This document shows positions 44,129 to 52,852 of a stretch of DNA of 64,000 bases, in pieces. The stretch's first letter is position 1. Every line of letters begins with the position of its first letter. Source of the stretch: Methanomassiliicoccus sp. Its GTDB lineage: Archaea > Thermoplasmatota > Thermoplasmata > Methanomassiliicoccales > Methanomassiliicoccaceae. Location: positions 186,001-250,000 of the forward strand of contig JAAYAX010000011.1 of NCBI GenBank assembly GCA_012719175.1. Reading direction: 5' to 3'. The translations under genes and the position numbers were made by a program. The notes beneath the pieces are model-generated. The model saw only the letters and a program-made list of their open reading frames with translations. It was not told the origin of the DNA and did no database searches.

Positions 44129-45160
44129 CTACTCCTTCAGTATGGCGTCCACCGCGTCGTTGAAGTCGAAGCCCCCCTTCACTTTGAAGGTCCGGCAGCC
44201 CGCAACCCGCCCCATGGTCACATCGTGGTCCCCGTCCCCTATCACAAAAGAGGAGCGAAGATCTATGTTCAGGTCCCTGACCGCCCTCTCCAGCATCCCC
44301 GTGGCAGGCTTGCGGCAGGAGCAACCCTCTTCCGGGCGGTGGGGGCAATAGTATATGGCATCCAAATGTGCCCCGTCCACGTTCAGGTCAGCCTTCAACT
44401 TCTCATGGATAGCATCAAGAGAGGCCACATCGAAGTAGCCGCGGCCCACCCCTGATTGATTGGTGACCAGGACCACCAGGAATCCCGCATCGTTCAGCCT
44501 CCTGATGGAATGACCGACCCCGGGTAACAGGTGCAGATCCTCTGGTCGGGAGCAATAGGGCACGTCCTTGGCGATGGTGTCATCGCGGTCTACAAATACC
44601 GCCTTGTGTCCGAACATTCCCTTCTCCACCAGGCCACAGATGATGTGACCGGCGCACATGTACGCCTCCTGGATGCGCGGCGTGCTCTGCGTAGGTATGG
44701 TCAACGCGAGGTCCACCATATCCTTTATCGTACCACCCGGCCCGGTGAATCCGACCGTGAAGGCACCCAGTTCCCTCGCCCGTTCCAGGGCCAGGACGAC
44801 GTTCCTAGATGTCCCGCTGGTGCTGAGGCCTACAGCCACATCCCCTTTGCGGATGCATGCCTCCAGCTGGCGCACGAACACCCGCTCGTAACCGTAATCG
44901 TTACCTATGGCGGAGATGGAGGACAGAGAGGTCAGGGCCATTCCATCAAGGGCCGGGCGTTCCATCAGGTACCTTCCTGAAAGCTCGGCGGCCAGGTGCA
45001 TGGCGTCGGCCGCGCTTCCCCCGTTCCCGAAGAACACCACCTTGCACCCCTGTCTGAACGCGCAGATCATGGCCTGGGCGATTGCCTCTATCTGCTGAGG
45101 ATCGACCGTACCGATCACGGAGGCGGATTCCTGAAGCTCATTCTCGATCAGCATGCTCAT
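44129..45160 (-). CDS. GmhA-GmhB fusion: sedoheptulose-7-P isomerase / heptose-bisphosphate phosphatase
   Basis: A 343-aa fusion. Residues 1-180 are a SIS-domain phosphoheptose isomerase (FFGNGGSAADAMHLAAELSG, then SISAIGNDYGYERVFVRQLE and VGLSTSGTSRNVVLALERA). Residues about 185-343 are a HAD phosphatase of the GmhB/histidinol-phosphatase type (AVFVDRDDTIAKDVPYC, LVTNQSGVGRGYF, YYCPHRPEEGCSCRKPATGM with the zinc loop, SFVIGDGDHDVTMG). Together with the kinase encoded just upstream it covers the first three steps from sedoheptulose-7-phosphate to heptose-1-phosphate. ATG 45160 has GGAG eight bases upstream and overlaps the kinase gene by 23 bp. In bacteria these are usually two proteins. Confidence 0.92.
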   Translation of the reverse strand: MSMLIENELQESASVIGTVDPQQIEAIAQAMICAFRQGCKVVFFGNGGSAADAMHLAAELSGRYLMERPALDGMALTSLSSISAIGNDYGYERVFVRQLEACIRKGDVAVGLSTSGTSRNVVLALERARELGAFTVGFTGPGGTIKDMVDLALTIPTQSTPRIQEAYMCAGHIICGLVEKGMFGHKAVFVDRDDTIAKDVPYCSRPEDLHLLPGVGHSIRRLNDAGFLVVLVTNQSGVGRGYFDVASLDAIHEKLKADLNVDGAHLDAIYYCPHRPEEGCSCRKPATGMLERAVRDLNIDLRSSFVIGDGDHDVTMGRVAGCRTFKVKGGFDFNDAVDAILKE

Positions 45161-46184
45161 CGCAATATCTCCAGGTCTGCAAACCGTACTTGTCGAAGTT
45201 GTAATTGACGATATCCACACCCATCTTTGCTAGCTCGTTGGCCACGGTGTGCTTGCGGTCGTACTCACATATGAAGAACATGAACCCTCCTCCTCCCGCT
45301 CCAGAGATCTTCCCTCCCACGGCCCCGTTGGTCAGCGCGGTCTCGTATATCATGTCCAGACGGTCGTTGGATATTTTAGAGGTGAAGCGCTTCTTGTACT
45401 CCCAGGACTCGTTGAGCAGCTCTCCGATGAGCCGAATGTTCCCTCTTAATAGAGCGTCCTTGGTCTCCCGTGCAAGGCGCTTGGTGTTCTCCAATGCGTC
45501 CACCACCTGCTCGTCCCTTCCAACGTACCCGGCGGTCTGGCTCTGGATGATGTTGGAGGATGCACGGGTCTTCCCGGTGTTGCCCAGGAGCAGCTGGTAG
45601 TGCAGCTCGTTCAGGATGTCGGTCTTGACCCGCAAAGGAGTGACGATGTTCTGCTGGCCATTGAACTCCATGAAGTTGAAGCCCCCGAACACTGCCGCAT
45701 ACTGGTCCTGCTTTCCTCCCGCCAATCCCAGCTCCTTGCGCTCCAGCACGTAGGCGAGGTTGGCGATGTCGTACTGGGACAGGGGCTCGTTCAGCCACTC
45801 CGCCATAGCTCCGATTATTGATACGATGACGGTTGAGGAGGAACCCAGGCCGGACCCTGGAGGCGCCTCGCAGTGCAGGAACATATCGAAGCCCCGTGAT
45901 ACCTCGAAGTGGTTCAGAACCGCCTTTATGAGGTCGAGGTTGCCATCATAGGTGAACATATCGCCGTTGGCACGCCACTTCTCCACCACACCGTAGTCCA
46001 GTGACCGGATGGTTATCTCCCGATCGTCCCGCGGGGAGATGGTGCAGTACGCGAAGCGATCGATAGTGGAATTTAGGACCGCACCGCCACGCTCGTCACA
46101 GAAAGGTGGAACATCGGTCCCCCCACCAGCGAAGCTGATCCGCAACGGTGCCTTACTGCGTATCAGCTGCTTCCTGTCGCCCAT
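45138..46184 (-). CDS. hddA: D-glycero-D-manno-heptose-7-phosphate kinase HddA
   Basis: A 348-aa GHMP-family sugar kinase. The N-terminus RSKAPLRISFAGGGTDVPPF is the HddA hallmark, followed by the ATP-binding loop PPGSGLGSSSTVIVSII, LAYVLERKELGLAGGKQDQY and the C-terminal GKISGAGGGGFMFF. It phosphorylates heptose-7-phosphate at C1 in the GDP-heptose route. Its stop lies inside the GmhA-GmhB gene, so the two are coupled. ATG 46184 is 25-35 bp from a TATA box (AATTAAATAAA, 46209-46219), implying a leaderless mRNA. The guanylyltransferase HddC is not adjacent; the pyrophosphorylase at 15449 is a distant candidate. Confidence 0.92.
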   Translation of the reverse strand: MGDRKQLIRSKAPLRISFAGGGTDVPPFCDERGGAVLNSTIDRFAYCTISPRDDREITIRSLDYGVVEKWRANGDMFTYDGNLDLIKAVLNHFEVSRGFDMFLHCEAPPGSGLGSSSTVIVSIIGAMAEWLNEPLSQYDIANLAYVLERKELGLAGGKQDQYAAVFGGFNFMEFNGQQNIVTPLRVKTDILNELHYQLLLGNTGKTRASSNIIQSQTAGYVGRDEQVVDALENTKRLARETKDALLRGNIRLIGELLNESWEYKKRFTSKISNDRLDMIYETALTNGAVGGKISGAGGGGFMFFICEYDRKHTVANELAKMGVDIVNYNFDKYGLQTWRYCDEHADRE

Positions 46185-46650
46185 CAAAACCTGATAAAGG
46201 AGGGAGGATTTATTTAATTGCCTTACTGGTCTGTCGACCCTGACGAAAGCCTCTGGATGCCTCCGGCATTAACGAAATGCAGCTGGACAAAGAGGTTAAC
46301 GGTAATGTCTCACGATCGGATTAAATAGTTCATTACTGCGACCCCAAAAAAGGCGCAAGCCTAAACCTTCACTTTTTTTTTACAATAGGTGAACTTATTA
46401 TCAATATCTGATAATGATCTTGTAAACCTCCAGTTCATTAGTTCTATAGTCTATTCTGGATAGAACAATTCAATAATAATTAACGAATAACGTAGCATGG
46501 GCCAGGATGTTGAAATTATCATTTTTGATATTAGAATTTACGATTATTGGGCTTCTTCATTCGATGAACATCTGTGCTTTTCCATTTTTAGAAATGTGCC
46601 CTAACAAACGATGTCATCTTTAATAGGGATAACAGAACATCGGAAAAAAC
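46185..46650. promoter_or_regulatory. AT-rich gap with divergent promoters
   Basis: About 465 bp without a gene, clearly richer in A+T than the flanks. AATTAAATAAA near 46209-46219 (minus strand) is the likely hddA TATA box. CTTTAATAGG near 46618-46627 (plus strand) is the likely TATA box for the amino acid importer. A nine-T run near 46371-46380 is present, but no gene ends upstream of it in the right direction. I saw no repeats or structured RNA. Confidence 0.5.
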
Positions 46651-47538
46651 ATGTCGGACTCTACGGGCGGTACGCCCCCTTCCCCAATGAAAAAAAAGAG
46701 CAATAAAACAATGATGATAGCCCTTGCGGCCATCATTGTGGCCGTGGCGCTTATCGCTGTGGCTTTTGCTGGTGGTGTCTTTGACGCCAAAGAGCAAACG
46801 GCCTTGGAGAAGATAAAATCTCAGGGTAAGATCGTCATGGCCACCGAGGCCACGTTCATCCCCTTCGAATCCTATGACCCCTTGAACGGAACCTACCTGG
46901 GATTCGACATTGACCTTGCGAACAAGATCGCTGAGAATGTGTCTACTGAGCTTGGCGTGCCGATCACCCTTGAGGTACGTGATGTGGTCTTCAGCACAAT
47001 ACCTGCCAGCTTGGCCAGCAAGCAATATGACATGAGCCTATCGGGCATGACGATCACTGATGAGAGGAACCAGACCGTCTTGTTCAGCACTCCGTACTAT
47101 ATGGCCGAGGCAGGCTTTGGCATGCTTGTCCAGAATGGTACCAACACTCTCAACACAGTGGACGACCTGGTGAACGCAACCAGTATTGTTGTGAACACTG
47201 GAACGACCTCTGAACTATGGATCAAGGAAACATATACTGACACTGGCATTATTCCGGCCAGCAAGGTGAAGAGCCTGCCGACGATCGCAGGCTGTGTTCA
47301 GGACGTCACCATAGGCGCGTCTCAGGTGTTCATCATCGATAAGCCAACAGCAGAGGAGTATGCTGGGCAATCTGACGGAGCCCTCAAGGTTTCCGGGGTC
47401 ATTCCCAGCTACGAGCCCTATGGTGTGGCTCTCAACAAGGAGTCCACCGACCTGAAGGCCATAATCGATGATGTCATCAACACCATGATCGCCAACGGGG
47501 AGATGGAGCAGCTGCGGATAAAGTGGGGTCTGAATTAA
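46651..47538 (+). CDS. polar amino acid ABC transporter substrate-binding protein
   Basis: A 295-aa extracytoplasmic solute-binding protein of the GlnH/ArtI family (SBP_bac_3). A hydrophobic anchor spans residues about 21-43, with no lipobox cysteine, so it may be held by an uncleaved signal anchor. The core has GKIVMATEATFIPFESYDP, LGFDIDLANKIAENVS, YDMSLSGMTITDERNQTVLF with the ligand-contacting TxxR region, and IVVNTGTTSELWIKE. The order of halves is normal, unlike the permuted binding protein at 5083. It is the first gene of an importer operon with the permease and ATPase. The exact amino acid is unknown. Confidence 0.93.
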   Translation: MSDSTGGTPPSPMKKKSNKTMMIALAAIIVAVALIAVAFAGGVFDAKEQTALEKIKSQGKIVMATEATFIPFESYDPLNGTYLGFDIDLANKIAENVSTELGVPITLEVRDVVFSTIPASLASKQYDMSLSGMTITDERNQTVLFSTPYYMAEAGFGMLVQNGTNTLNTVDDLVNATSIVVNTGTTSELWIKETYTDTGIIPASKVKSLPTIAGCVQDVTIGASQVFIIDKPTAEEYAGQSDGALKVSGVIPSYEPYGVALNKESTDLKAIIDDVINTMIANGEMEQLRIKWGLN

Positions 47539-47589
47539 GGCCTCCCCCTCAAATCTTTTCCATATTTTATCATTTAGGCAGGTCACAAT

Positions 47590-48381
47590 ATGGATGTCAA
47601 GGAGCTTAAGGAGCAAATTAAAGCACATAAGTCAGTGTTGAGCAAGATCGCCCTTGTCGTCATCATCATCATTGCATTTTATGTAATGCTCCAGCAACCC
47701 GTGAATAATAACTACATCGGTGGAGGTGGCACCTTCGGATGGATCGATGCCGCTCAGACCACCGTCTTCATCAGCATAATTTCCATAGTGGTCGGGTTCA
47801 GCATAGGTATCGTCGTTGGCCTAGCTCGCATCTCCCGTAACATCATAATCAATGGGATCGCGACCGTTTATGTGGAGATCCTGAGAGGGACCCCTCTACT
47901 CATCCAGATATTCTTTATCTATTATTCTTTAACACCATTGATGGGTCTGGGTGGAGGTTTGGAGTCCGCTACGATATCTGCTATCCTCGCTCTCAGCATC
48001 AATAGCGGAGCATATCAAGCGGAGATCATAAGGGGTGGGATCCAATCGATCCCACGAGGACAGCTGGAAGCTGCAAGATCATCTGGCATGACCTATCTTC
48101 AAGCAATGCGTCATGTGATCTTGCCCCAGGCCTTCCGACTCATCATTCCTCCGATGACGAACGAATATGTTACGGTCATCAAGGACTCATCATTGGCCTA
48201 TGCCATAGGCGTCATGGAGATCACATGGTTCAGCACAAGAGTAGTGGTATGGGATTTCGAACCCATCACAACCTATCTGTTCGTTGCTCTCATCTACTTC
48301 ACCCTGACAACGTTCACATCCAATATCATGAGGTTCGTGGAGCAAAGGTTCAGAATACCCGGGTACATGGTAGGTGAGTGA
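47590..48381 (+). CDS. polar amino acid ABC transporter permease
   Basis: A 263-aa permease of the HisM/GlnP family with about five helices. The conserved segment [20 protein letters not shown] and the EAA loop [23 protein letters not shown] contact the ATPase. [11 protein letters not shown] is typical of the amino acid class. An N-terminal basic segment precedes helix 1. It lies 50 bp after the binding protein and ends at the ATPase start, with GGTGAGTGA serving both as last codons and as ribosome binding site. Confidence 0.93.
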   Translation: MDVKELKEQIKAHKSVLSKIALVVIIIIAFYVMLQQPVNNNYIGGGGTFGWIDAAQTTVFISIISIVVGFSIGIVVGLARISRNIIINGIATVYVEILRGTPLLIQIFFIYYSLTPLMGLGGGLESATISAILALSINSGAYQAEIIRGGIQSIPRGQLEAARSSGMTYLQAMRHVILPQAFRLIIPPMTNEYVTVIKDSSLAYAIGVMEITWFSTRVVVWDFEPITTYLFVALIYFTLTTFTSNIMRFVEQRFRIPGYMVGE

Positions 48382-48383
48382 AC

Positions 48384-49148
48384 ATGGCCATTCCGGTGAT
48401 CGAAACCAAAGATTTAACAAAGAGCTTTGGAGATAACAAGGTCCTGAAAGGCATATCCATGAAGGTGATGCCTAAAGAGGTCATTGCCATCATCGGAGCA
48501 TCAGGTAGTGGCAAGAGCACTCTGCTCCGGTGCATAAACCGCCTCAATGAACCAGACTCGGGCGACATCCTCTTCGAGGGGAACAGCATAATCGGCAAGG
48601 ACATAGACATCGATATGGTCAGGTCCCAGATGACCATGGTCTTTCAGAGCTTCAACCTCTTCATGCACCTGACCGCAAGGAAGAACATCTCCTTGCCTTT
48701 GCGACAGGTGAAAAAGCTGAGCAAGGAGGAGGCCGATAAATTGGCCATGGAAGCCCTGGAAAAGGTCGGCCTTATCGAAAAGGCGGATGCCTACCCAGGG
48801 GAGATGTCCGGCGGGCAGCAGCAGCGTGTGGCGATCGCGCGTGCATTCGCAATGCACCCCAAGGTCCTGCTGTTCGACGAGCCCACGTCTGCCCTCGATC
48901 CCCAGCTCATCGGGGAGGTACTGGAGGTCATGAAGAAGCTGGCGGACATGGGCATGACCATGGTGGTGGTCACTCATGAGATAAGCTTCGCTAAGGATGT
49001 GGCGGACCACGTCATCTTCATCGATCAAGGTCTGATCCTTGAGGAAGGCCCACCAAAAGATATGCTCATAAACCCCAAGAACGAACGTACCAGACAATTC
49101 CTTAAGAGGGTTCTGCAGGAGGAGAATCTCCCTCCCCTCCCGCAGTAA
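48384..49148 (+). CDS. polar amino acid ABC transporter ATP-binding protein
   Basis: A 254-aa ATPase of the GlnQ family. Walker [21 protein letters not shown] (the CINxLExP form is typical of amino acid importers), Q-loop [12 protein letters not shown], signature [14 protein letters not shown], Walker [14 protein letters not shown] and H-loop [15 protein letters not shown] are all present. I chose ATG 48384, seven bases after GGTGA; GTG 48378 is in frame but overlaps the permease stop. It completes the three-gene importer. Confidence 0.94.
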   Translation: MAIPVIETKDLTKSFGDNKVLKGISMKVMPKEVIAIIGASGSGKSTLLRCINRLNEPDSGDILFEGNSIIGKDIDIDMVRSQMTMVFQSFNLFMHLTARKNISLPLRQVKKLSKEEADKLAMEALEKVGLIEKADAYPGEMSGGQQQRVAIARAFAMHPKVLLFDEPTSALDPQLIGEVLEVMKKLADMGMTMVVVTHEISFAKDVADHVIFIDQGLILEEGPPKDMLINPKNERTRQFLKRVLQEENLPPLPQ

Positions 49149-49213
49149 CCACGACCTATTCTTTTTAATAAACGGCGTTATGTAAGTCCCATTTGGAATG
49201 GGGAATAGATAAG

Positions 49214-50143
49214 ATGACAGCGAACGCCACCAAGGTCTGGTTCGATGGAAAATTGTTAAACGAAGAAAAAGTGAAGGTCTCGATCCTGTCATACGGTCTT
49301 CATTACGGCTGGGGTGTGTACGAGGGCCTGAGGGTCTATGATACTCCCAGAGGGAGGGAGGTGTTCCGGCTTCGCGACCACATGGTCCGGTTCCTGAACT
49401 CGGCCAAGGTCCTGCGGCTGGACATTCCCTACTCCGTCGACCAGCTGTGCTCAGCCGTTAAGGCGGTGTGCCGCGCCAACGGCCCCCGGGCCGACTACAT
49501 CCGTCCACTGGCCTTCTACGGCGAGAACGGTGATCTGTCATTGAGCGCCCTCAACGTCCCCACGCACGTGGCCATCATGACCATCCACATGGGCAAGTAC
49601 ATCAAGGGAGGCTCCGCCGGAGCATCTCTCATCACCTCGTCCTGGGAAAAGCCCACCAGCAGATCGACCTCCTTGACCGCCAAGATCTGCGGCAACTACG
49701 TGAACTCCATCATCGCCAAGAAGGAGGCCCTGCGGCAGGGCGCGGACGAAGCGCTGATGCTCAACCACAGCGGCCTGGTGGCCGAGGCGTCGGCGGAGAA
49801 CGTGTTCATGGTCAGAAATGGTAATATTTACACACCCGGTGTGTCCGACGGCCTCCTAGAAGGGATAACCCGGGACTCGGTCATGATCATCGCCCGAGAC
49901 CTTGGCTACCAGGTAGAGGAGAAAAGCATCACCAGGGCGGAGCTGTTGGTCGCGGACGAGGTGTTCATGACCGGCACCGCGGCGGAGATCCAGCCGGTAC
50001 GGACTCTCGACGGCCTGCCCATTGGAAAGAACGTCCCCGGGCCTATCACCAAACGCATCCAGTCCGTTTTCTCCAAGGCGGTCAAGGGACAGGCGGAGCA
50101 ATACTCTCACTGGATGGACCTCATTGATGAGATGCCGATCTAG
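49214..50143 (+). CDS. ilvE: branched-chain amino acid aminotransferase
   Basis: A 309-aa class IV PLP aminotransferase that interconverts branched-chain amino acids and their 2-oxo acids. Motifs are LSYGLHYGWGVYEGLRVYDT, FRLRDHMVRFLNSAKVL, the lysine region SLTAKICGNYVNSIIAKKEA, GADEALMLNHSGLVAEASAEN and the late VFMTGTAAEIQPV. ATG 49214 follows GGGGAATAGATAAG. It could instead act on D-amino acids or 4-amino-4-deoxychorismate, but the GTAAE and SGLVAEASAEN motifs favour IlvE. It follows the amino acid importer on the same strand. Confidence 0.93.
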   Translation: MTANATKVWFDGKLLNEEKVKVSILSYGLHYGWGVYEGLRVYDTPRGREVFRLRDHMVRFLNSAKVLRLDIPYSVDQLCSAVKAVCRANGPRADYIRPLAFYGENGDLSLSALNVPTHVAIMTIHMGKYIKGGSAGASLITSSWEKPTSRSTSLTAKICGNYVNSIIAKKEALRQGADEALMLNHSGLVAEASAENVFMVRNGNIYTPGVSDGLLEGITRDSVMIIARDLGYQVEEKSITRAELLVADEVFMTGTAAEIQPVRTLDGLPIGKNVPGPITKRIQSVFSKAVKGQAEQYSHWMDLIDEMPI

Positions 50144-50176
50144 TTGCATATTGAGTATAATCATCAAATAGGGAGA

Positions 50177-50192
50177 GCACCGTCGATGGTGC
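50177..50192 (+). other. small hairpin in the rubrerythrin leader
   Basis: GCACC-GTCGAT-GGTGC forms a 5-bp stem with a 6-base loop, 10 bp before the rubrerythrin start. A TATA-like GAGTATAATC lies upstream near 50154-50163, so the hairpin would be in a short mRNA leader. It may affect initiation, or may be chance. Confidence 0.35.
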
Positions 50193-50202
50193 CGGTAACA
50201 GA

Positions 50203-50703
50203 ATGGCATCGATGGTAGAGAATCTCCAGGAGGCCTTCGCGGGAGAGTCCAAGGCCAATCGACTGTACCTTGCCTTCGCCCAGAAGGCGGAGGAGGAAGG
50301 GTTCCCACAAGTGGCGAAGCTGTTCCGGGCGGTCGCGGAGGCCGAGACGATACACGCGCTTATGCACCTTTCCGTCCTTAAGGGCGTGAGGTCTACCGCG
50401 GACAACCTCCGGCACTCGATCGATGAGGAGAGGTACGAGCACACCTCAATGTATCCAGGATTCATTGAGCAGGCCAAGAAGGACGGCGACATCAACGCCC
50501 TGCGCTCCTTCACACTCGCGAACAACGTGGAGAAGGTCCACGAAAAGCTGTACCTTTCTGCGGTTCACAGCGTCAGTGCGAACATGGACATCCCGGCGAA
50601 GAGGCTGTACCTGTGCCCCGTCTGCGGAAACATCGAGGAGTATGCACCGGATCGCTGCCCGGTGTGCGGAGCCTCTGGTTCTTCCTTCAAGGAAGTCCTT
50701 TGA
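50203..50703 (+). CDS. rubrerythrin
   Basis: A 166-aa rubrerythrin that reduces hydrogen peroxide in anaerobes. The ferritin-like diiron domain comes first, with ligand-bearing helices NLQEAFAGESKANRLYLAFA and VAEAETIHALMHLSVL. The C-terminal rubredoxin domain has LCPVCGNIEEYAPDRCPVCG with four Cys for one iron. The start is ATG 50203 or ATG 50212. Electrons would come from rubredoxin or a ferredoxin/NAD(P)H reductase, and the pyruvate:ferredoxin oxidoreductase next to it makes reduced ferredoxin. It indicates an anaerobic, oxygen-sensitive host. Confidence 0.95.
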   Translation: MASMVENLQEAFAGESKANRLYLAFAQKAEEEGFPQVAKLFRAVAEAETIHALMHLSVLKGVRSTADNLRHSIDEERYEHTSMYPGFIEQAKKDGDINALRSFTLANNVEKVHEKLYLSAVHSVSANMDIPAKRLYLCPVCGNIEEYAPDRCPVCGASGSSFKEVL

Positions 50704-50774
50704 GGTCCTAGGTGGTATGGTAACAGGCCAACCCCTCTTATCCTTCCATTTCCTTTCTGACCATGGTGTGAGGT

Positions 50775-51683
50775 ATGTACGAGATCAGGTTCCACGGGCG
50801 GGGCGGGCAGGGTGCGGTCATGGCCGCACAGTCCCTTGCGGACGCAGCGGTGAGATCGGGCTTCCATGCGCAGGCCTTCCCCTATTTCGGGGCGGAGCGC
50901 AGGGGCGCGCCAGTTCAGGCGTACGCCCGCATCGACACCAAGAAGGTCCGCACCAAGAGCCAGGTGCACAACCCTGACCTGCTGGTGATCATGGACGAGT
51001 CGCTGTCGGACATGGCCGACATCGCCTCCGGCCTCAAGGTGGAAGGCAGGGTGGTCATGAACACCACCAAGCGCCCCGAGGAGGTGGACCTGGGTAAGGG
51101 AGTGGACGCAATATGCGGCACTGTGGACGCGTCGGCACTGGCGCTGGAAGTACTGAAGATGCCGGTCGTCAACACCTCCATGCTGGGCGCTGTGGCCAAG
51201 GTGTGGGACGTCGTTCCCCTGGAGAGCATCGTGGAGGCCATCGAGGACCGCTTCGGTGAGAAGCTGGGGGCAAGGGCGGGGATGCTCAACGGCGAGGCCG
51301 CACGGGCGGCCTACGACTCTACCGTCATCGGTCGCACACAGGGAAGGAAGGAGTACGGCAAGATCGCGGAATGGGCTCCAGAATGGAACGACATCCCCAT
51401 CGGCAACTCGCTGAGGTCGGACACCTTCGAAGGTGTGGCCATAGGTCCCGCCTCCTCCTCCCAGAACCTCACCGGAAGGTGGAAGTGGTCCACGCCGAGA
51501 TACGACAAGGAGAAGTGCATCCGATGCCTCCGCTGCTGGTGGTCCTGCCCCGATAGCGCGGTCATCAGGCTTGACGACGACTATATGCGCTGGGACATGG
51601 ACCACTGCAAGGGGTGCGGGATCTGTGCGGACATCTGCCCGGTGAACGCCGTCGAGATGGTCCAGGGGGCGCACACATGGTAG
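50775..51683 (+). CDS. porGD: pyruvate:ferredoxin oxidoreductase, fused gamma-delta subunit
   Basis: A 302-aa fusion of two subunits of pyruvate synthase. Residues 1-175 are the gamma subunit (EIRFHGRGGQGAVMAAQSLA, FPYFGAERRGAPVQAY, NTSMLGAVAKVWDVV). Residues about 215-302 are the delta, ferredoxin-like subunit with two [4Fe-4S] motifs, CIRCLRCWWSCP and CKGCGICADICP. They are separate polypeptides in many archaea. It overlaps the alpha gene by 7 bp. A GAGGT box lies directly at the start codon. The complex makes acetyl-CoA from pyruvate, or the reverse, with ferredoxin. Confidence 0.93.
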   Translation: MYEIRFHGRGGQGAVMAAQSLADAAVRSGFHAQAFPYFGAERRGAPVQAYARIDTKKVRTKSQVHNPDLLVIMDESLSDMADIASGLKVEGRVVMNTTKRPEEVDLGKGVDAICGTVDASALALEVLKMPVVNTSMLGAVAKVWDVVPLESIVEAIEDRFGEKLGARAGMLNGEAARAAYDSTVIGRTQGRKEYGKIAEWAPEWNDIPIGNSLRSDTFEGVAIGPASSSQNLTGRWKWSTPRYDKEKCIRCLRCWWSCPDSAVIRLDDDYMRWDMDHCKGCGICADICPVNAVEMVQGAHTW

Positions 51684-52852
51684 TCAGGACCATCACCGGG
51701 GATGCGGCTGTGGCATACGGTGCCATGCTCGCCCGGGCGGAGGTGGTGCCGGGATTCCCGATAACGCCCCAGACCATCATCATCGAGAAGATCACCGAGT
51801 TCATCAACGACGGCCTCATGGACGCTGACTTCATACCTGCGGAGAGCGAGCATTCAGTCATGTCCGTGGCCGTGGGCGCATCGGCGGGAGGGGTCCGTAC
51901 ATTCACCGCCACCTCTTCACAGGGCCTGGCCCTGATGTATGAGATGCTCTTCGCCGCCGCACCTAGCCGTCTGCCGGTGGTGATGGCCGTGGCCAACCGC
52001 AGCCTGGGAGCGGCCTCGGGGATATGGACGGAGCACAACGATTCCCAGCCGGTGCGGGAGAGCGGCTGGCTGCAGGTGTACGTGGAGGACAACCAGGAGG
52101 CGTTGGACATGACCATCCAGGCCTTCCGCATCGCCGAGGACCACCGCGTCATGCTGCCCATCATGGTGTGTCTGGACGGCTTCATCCTCTCGCATGTGGT
52201 CGAGGGCGTGGACATCCCCGAGCGGTCGATAGTGGACAGTTTCCTCCCCAAGTTCGTCCCCGTGAACGTCCTGGACCCCAGGGAACCGTTCATGATCAAC
52301 CCCGTAACCCCGCCGGAGTTCGCCACGGAGATGCGCTACCAGCAGGACCGGACGGTCGAAGCCTCCAAGCCGGTGATAATGGAGGTGGATCGGCAGTACG
52401 CGGCGCTGACCGGCCGCAGTTATGGCGGCCTGTTCGAGGAGTATCGTATGGAGGATGCGGAGATAGCGCTCGTGGGCGCGGGGACATGGGCCGGAATAGC
52501 CCGCGAGGCCGTGGACCAGCTCCGGGCCGAAGGGACGAGGGCGGGGCTGATCAAGCTGCGGTTCATGCGCCCCTTCCCGGGAGAGGAGCTGCGACTGGCG
52601 ACAGCACACCTTAAGGGACTGGGGGTGTTCGACCGCTCTGCCGCCTTCAACGGTTACGGTCCTGTGTTCACCGAGATGCGCAACGCGCTGTACGGGAGCG
52701 GGGTGCCGATAACGGACCATGTCGCCGGGATCGGGGGCAGGGACATCACGGTGGAGATGGTGAGGGAGATGTACGAGATCGTCGAGGGGAACGCCTCCGG
52801 GGAGAAGGTCAGGGAGTGTACCTGGCACGCGCTGAGGGGGGAGCAGAGATGA
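51677..52852 (+). CDS. porA: pyruvate:ferredoxin oxidoreductase alpha subunit
   Basis: A 391-aa alpha subunit, which binds pyruvate and forms the pyrimidine-binding part of the thiamine diphosphate site. It starts VRTITGDAAVAYGAMLARAE and continues with VVPGFPITPQTIIIEKI, FIPAESEHSVMSVAVGASAG, RTFTATSSQGLALMYEMLF and RSLGAASGIWTEHNDS (the domain I/II signature of POR alpha). The C-terminal domain has IALVGAGTWAGIAREAV. ATG 51677 lies inside the gamma-delta stop region and the 3' end has an ATGA overlap with the beta gene, so the three genes are tightly coupled. Confidence 0.94.
   Translation: MVVRTITGDAAVAYGAMLARAEVVPGFPITPQTIIIEKITEFINDGLMDADFIPAESEHSVMSVAVGASAGGVRTFTATSSQGLALMYEMLFAAAPSRLPVVMAVANRSLGAASGIWTEHNDSQPVRESGWLQVYVEDNQEALDMTIQAFRIAEDHRVMLPIMVCLDGFILSHVVEGVDIPERSIVDSFLPKFVPVNVLDPREPFMINPVTPPEFATEMRYQQDRTVEASKPVIMEVDRQYAALTGRSYGGLFEEYRMEDAEIALVGAGTWAGIAREAVDQLRAEGTRAGLIKLRFMRPFPGEELRLATAHLKGLGVFDRSAAFNGYGPVFTEMRNALYGSGVPITDHVAGIGGRDITVEMVREMYEIVEGNASGEKVRECTWHALRGEQR

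Noticed and set aside
46371-46380. T-run as a transcription terminator
   Set aside because: No plus-strand gene ends upstream of it; the gene to the left is transcribed away on the minus strand.
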